Source: Euperipatoides rowelli (Eukaryota > Onychophora > Udeonychophora > Euonychophora > Peripatopsidae). From it: a DNA stretch of 10,309 nucleotides. The stretch is from assembly GCA_003024985.2 (NCBI GenBank), contig PXIH01S0036276.1; one strand, written 5' to 3'. Below, one piece after another: positions 8,201 through 10,309 of the stretch (its first letter is position 1; each line of letters starts with the position of its first letter). The notes beneath the pieces are model-generated. The model was given only the letters and a program-made list of their open reading frames with translations. It did not search any database and had not been told where the DNA came from. Both the position numbers and the translations under genes were made by a program.

Positions 8201-8922
8201 TAGCATTACATTGCTAACATTAACCCTTACCCTGAATCCTAAAATCGAACCATGTATAAAATTCACTATACCCCAACACTAGGATAATCAAAAGGTGCAC
8301 TAACCCCTTTTTGCATATTTTTAAACTTAAATCTAAAGCAACAATATGGGAAAATTAATCAAGAANAAATTTGCAAAATCTGCTATTTAAAAATAGAAGT
8401 AAATTATGTATGATCTAAAGATTAACATATCATTGAATTAACATTAATTGGAAAAACTTTTAATCCAAAAATACTACTACTACATTCAATAATATCCTAA
8501 CCTTATGTCTACAATATCTCTTCTCCAACTTATGTTAAATAAATAGATAAACAATAATTAAAATCTACAATATTGTTGACTTGCAAAAGTGGCCATATTA
8601 ATTACTGACTGTATGTTAGTAATATGTATGGTATTTAATTAAAAAAAAATATAAAATAAACTTGCTCTAAAAACTCACATATCATTCAATTATATATCGA
8701 TAATTCACTTCTGGACTTGACAATCATCTTGCGTAAAAGTGTAAAGTGTAATCTAACCCTGTTAGCTGATGTAAAAACATAAGTTTATTATGTAAACAAA
8801 AAGGAAATTTTATTCTCTTTATGATTTTGTTTGCATAGCAATTAACTCTTACTTAACAAAATTAATGTAGAACTCAGAATGGAAAATAGGTTGGCATGTA
8901 TAAATTAATATTCTAAACACTA
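8201..8922. other. AT-rich interior of the hAT element, no gene recognised
   Basis: Apart from several short CCCC-containing strings (for example TTAACCCTTACCC near 8220-8232 and TAACCCC near 8302), this part has no structure I can name. An ambiguous base lies at 8366. Frames are short and broken. Confidence 0.45.
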
Positions 8923-8970
8923 ATTGGGGTAAAACCGTGTTTCACCAATGGGGTAATACCGTGGTCAAAT
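8923..8970. repeat. 24-bp imperfect tandem duplication with GGGGTAA-ACCGTG core
   Basis: ATTGGGGTAAAACCGTG (8923-8939) recurs as AATGGGGTAATACCGTG (8947-8963), a 24-bp period with about two copies. The 17-bp cores differ at two positions. The segment is G+C-richer than its surroundings and may be the remnant of another repeat family nested in the hAT interior. Confidence 0.75.
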
Positions 8971-9261
8971 CCTATTATTATTATTATGGTAATTATTGTT
9001 NTATGCACCAATAAACATTTCCTGACTGATAGAATTACTGTTTGATTTATATGCTAAAATAATAATAATAAAAAAATAAATTGAAAAAATTACAACTAAT
9101 TTTTCCACACAATCATACAAAAGGCTTTGACTTAATGTATACAGATATGGCATATATACATACCAAATAAATAATATAAAAATAAACAGTATTTCTTTAA
9201 ACAGAAAAAAAAAAAAAGAATAATTTAAAAAATTTTAAATTATTGCTCGAGATCGAGAAAG

Positions 9262-9389
9262 TCCTCGTAATTGTAACTGTAACTAGTTACTTTGTTCTTG
9301 AAGTAATTTTACTTGTAGTTAGTTACTTTTTTGTCAAATAACTCTAACTTGTACTTAGTTACTTTTAAAAAGTAACTTATCCAACACTG
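9262..9389. repeat. Right terminal region of hAT element
   Basis: It contains GTAACTAGTTAC (9279-9290), several TTAGTTACTTTT units, AAAAAGTAACTT and the terminal CCAACACTG (9381-9389). Repeat content mirrors the left end in inverted orientation. The minus-strand frame 9309-9521 crosses this border into flanking DNA, so it is an accidental frame created by the insertion. Confidence 0.85.
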
Positions 9390-9397
9390 TTCAACAG
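9390..9397. repeat. Target-site duplication TTCAACAG, right copy
   Basis: This is the exact partner of 6745-6752. Joining 6752 to 9398 gives the inferred pre-insertion sequence of the host element. Confidence 0.95.
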
Positions 9398-9445
9398 TGC
9401 TCGTAAATCTGGTCTGAAGCCAAGTTATGTCTGAGCGTGTATGGC

Positions 9446-9907
9446 TTTGTCGCTTGCCGTTAAAGTGATACCAAAGATCTAGATAAGGAAATATCTGTTC
9501 CATGCAAAGCAAAGTTCCCAAATACTTATATTAGTTGTTATAGCAACATGAGTCACATAACGTTTTTACTTCTAATTGCACTATTAATGCTCTTCCCAAT
9601 TAAATTCTGTCTAGCACTTTATTTTAATGGAAGGTAGCGATAATCAATGATTTTGGGCTGAATTTATAAAACTATATCAGTCATTCTCATGTCTGTGGGA
9701 CATAAGAAGCAAAGATTATAACAACAAGGACATCAAAAAAGTGGCATATGAACATTTGTTAAAAAAAATGGCAGGAGATATTTGCCGATACCAACAAACA
9801 TTGGCTATTGAAAAAAATTAACATCTTTCGTTCGGCCTTTCTAAGGTTATTAAAAAAATGGCACGATAATAAATTATAAGATATTCTCAGAAGGCTTTGT
9901 TTCAAAC
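9446..9907. other. AT-rich stretch without recognisable gene
   Basis: Frames are short. A weakly similar pair of strings, AAAAAAATGGCAGGAGATA near 9762 and AAAAAAATGGCACGATAAT near 9851, may be a small duplicated piece. Nothing else stands out. Confidence 0.45.
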
Positions 9908-10121
9908 TTAATCCCTTCCCATCTGACAAAAATGTTAGCTTTGTGCCAATTTATCTCCACTATTTTGATCATTTTAACCTTTTTTTTAAGGTCTTATAAA
10001 ATTAATANAAAAAAAAAAAAGATTAATGAAAATATCTTCTTATGACCAATAAAGGCGCATCCAACAAAGTGTCACATACCATTATGACCGAAATATCAGT
10101 CATCCGAGGTTAAGGGGTTAA
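9908..10121. mobile_element. Possible piggyBac-like MITE remnant flanked by TTAA
   Basis: The left border reads TTAATCCCTTCCCATCTGAC, and the reverse complement of the right border reads TTAACCCCTTAACCTCGGAT followed by GAC. Both start with TTAA plus a CCCTT-type end, the form of piggyBac target site and termini. The right side also holds an internal imperfect palindrome, GACCGAAATATCAGTC (10086-10101). The inverted match is short and needs gaps, and the interior carries an A-run with an ambiguous base at 10008, so this is suggestive only. There is no coding capacity. Confidence 0.3.
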
Positions 10122-10309
10122 TAAAACAATAGACGATTGTCTACCAGGAGAGAGAGAAAGAGATTTAGTCAAAATCTTTTTTTATTTTATTTTTTATATA
10201 TAAAGCATGTTAATAAAGTTTGATGATTATAACAAAGAGAGAGAGAGAGAAACAGTCCGCTAGCTATTAATAGATGGTTATAGAAGAGGAATTGTTTTTT
10301 TTTTTAAAA
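10122..10309. repeat. AT-rich tail with two GA-rich simple tracts
   Basis: GGAGAGAGAGAAAGAGA at 10148-10164 and a (GA)n run at 10236-10250 are short purine microsatellites. The rest is AT-rich with no frame or structure worth calling. The window ends inside a T run and AAAA. Confidence 0.7.

Larger units (their letters stand above)
6753..9389. mobile_element. hAT-superfamily DNA transposon, 2637 bp, no intact transposase
   Basis: The left end is CAGTGTTGGGCAGTACTTGA and the reverse complement of the right end is CAGTGTTGGATAAGTTACTT. The first nine bases match exactly. Both subterminal regions (6753-6920 and 9262-9389) are packed with GTAAC/GTTAC and AGTTACTTTT units, including three exact GTAACTAGTTAC palindromes. 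The CAGTGTTGGG start and TTACT-rich ends match a widespread class of animal hAT elements. An 8-bp perfect duplication, TTCAACAG, flanks it. The 2.3-kb interior is AT-rich, broken by stops in all frames, and shows no transposase domain that I can recognise. It is either a non-autonomous derivative or a thoroughly decayed copy. It sits inside an older CCATACACG-ended element. Confidence 0.93.
6627..9445. mobile_element. Probable older palindromic element with CCATACACG ends, split by a hAT insertion
   Basis: The left end GGGCCCCATACACG (6627-6640) is mirrored by CGTGTATGGC (9436-9445). Nine bases, CCATACACG, are exact inverted partners, and CAGATTT follows in both arms (about 6655-6661 and, inverted, 9405-9411). 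The left part also contains an internal inverted pair, AATTTGTCTGCAGAT (6645-6659) with GTCTGCAAACAAATT (6703-6717), matching at 13 of 15 positions. It also has a 13-bp direct repeat of TGGTATGACG (6661 and 6674). Taking out the hAT element and one target copy leaves about 174 bp, a typical MITE size. A TTAA precedes the left end, but no matching target duplication is seen at the right end. Superfamily and exact borders are therefore uncertain. Confidence 0.45.

Noticed and set aside
8216-8245. TTAACCCTTACCCTGAATCC as degenerate telomeric repeat or piggyBac end
   Set aside because: There is no tandem CCCTAA array, and no inverted TTAA-bounded partner was found.
8965-9153. 62-codon minus-strand frame
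   Set aside because: It lies inside the hAT interior, crosses an N at 9001, and is built from ATT/AAT trinucleotide repeats. It shows no transposase feature.
9309-9521. 70-codon minus-strand frame
   Set aside because: It crosses the exact right border of the hAT element and its target duplication, so the frame is a by-product of the insertion.
1-10309. CRISPR array, phage or bacterial operon
   Set aside because: There are no regularly spaced repeats, no dense coding, no ribosome-binding-site and start pairs with long frames, and the transposons present are eukaryotic hAT types.

Overview
This is a very AT-rich (roughly a quarter G+C by eye), gene-poor window of nuclear DNA from a eukaryote, most likely an animal. 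The evidence for this is the absence of any long open reading frame, the dense A/T homopolymer runs (up to A17, and T11A9 and T12A10 blocks), microsatellites, and well-formed cut-and-paste DNA transposon insertions of the hAT superfamily. A compact AT-rich cnidarian genome of the Hydra kind, or an AT-rich arthropod genome, would fit. The sequence alone does not settle the organism. Six isolated N bases (4063, 7343, 7693, 8366, 9001, 10008) suggest unresolved draft-assembly positions.

Layout. Positions 1-2430 are unique-looking AT-rich DNA with a few small hairpins and one G+C-richer patch (721-876). Positions 2436-3537 hold a nested repeat complex. A long, diverged inverted repeat (arms about 2568-3234 and 3380-3537) has its left arm split by a 498-bp non-autonomous hAT element (2608-3105). 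A directly repeated segment of about 115 bp lies just outside the left arm and again in the loop. Positions 3538-6626 are AT-rich and non-repetitive apart from a C11/(CA)n microsatellite, a 13-bp perfect hairpin (4641-4670), a G-run tract (4850-4865) and short exon-like patches (5017-5260, 5802-5870) that cannot be confirmed. Positions 6627-9445 look like an older palindromic element with CCATACACG ends, split by a 2637-bp hAT element (6753-9389) flanked by a perfect 8-bp target duplication, TTCAACAG. Positions 9446-10309 are AT-rich, with a weakly supported TTAA-flanked piggyBac-like remnant (9908-10121) and two GA-rich tracts.

How the parts work together. No complete protein-coding gene, tRNA, rRNA, CRISPR array or recognisable transposase is visible. 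Both hAT elements lack an open transposase frame, so any mobility depended on an enzyme supplied from elsewhere. The window reads as intergenic or intronic DNA built up by successive transposon insertions. The clearest results are two dated nestings (hAT into foldback repeat, hAT into CCATACACG element). I found no convincing new biological system.
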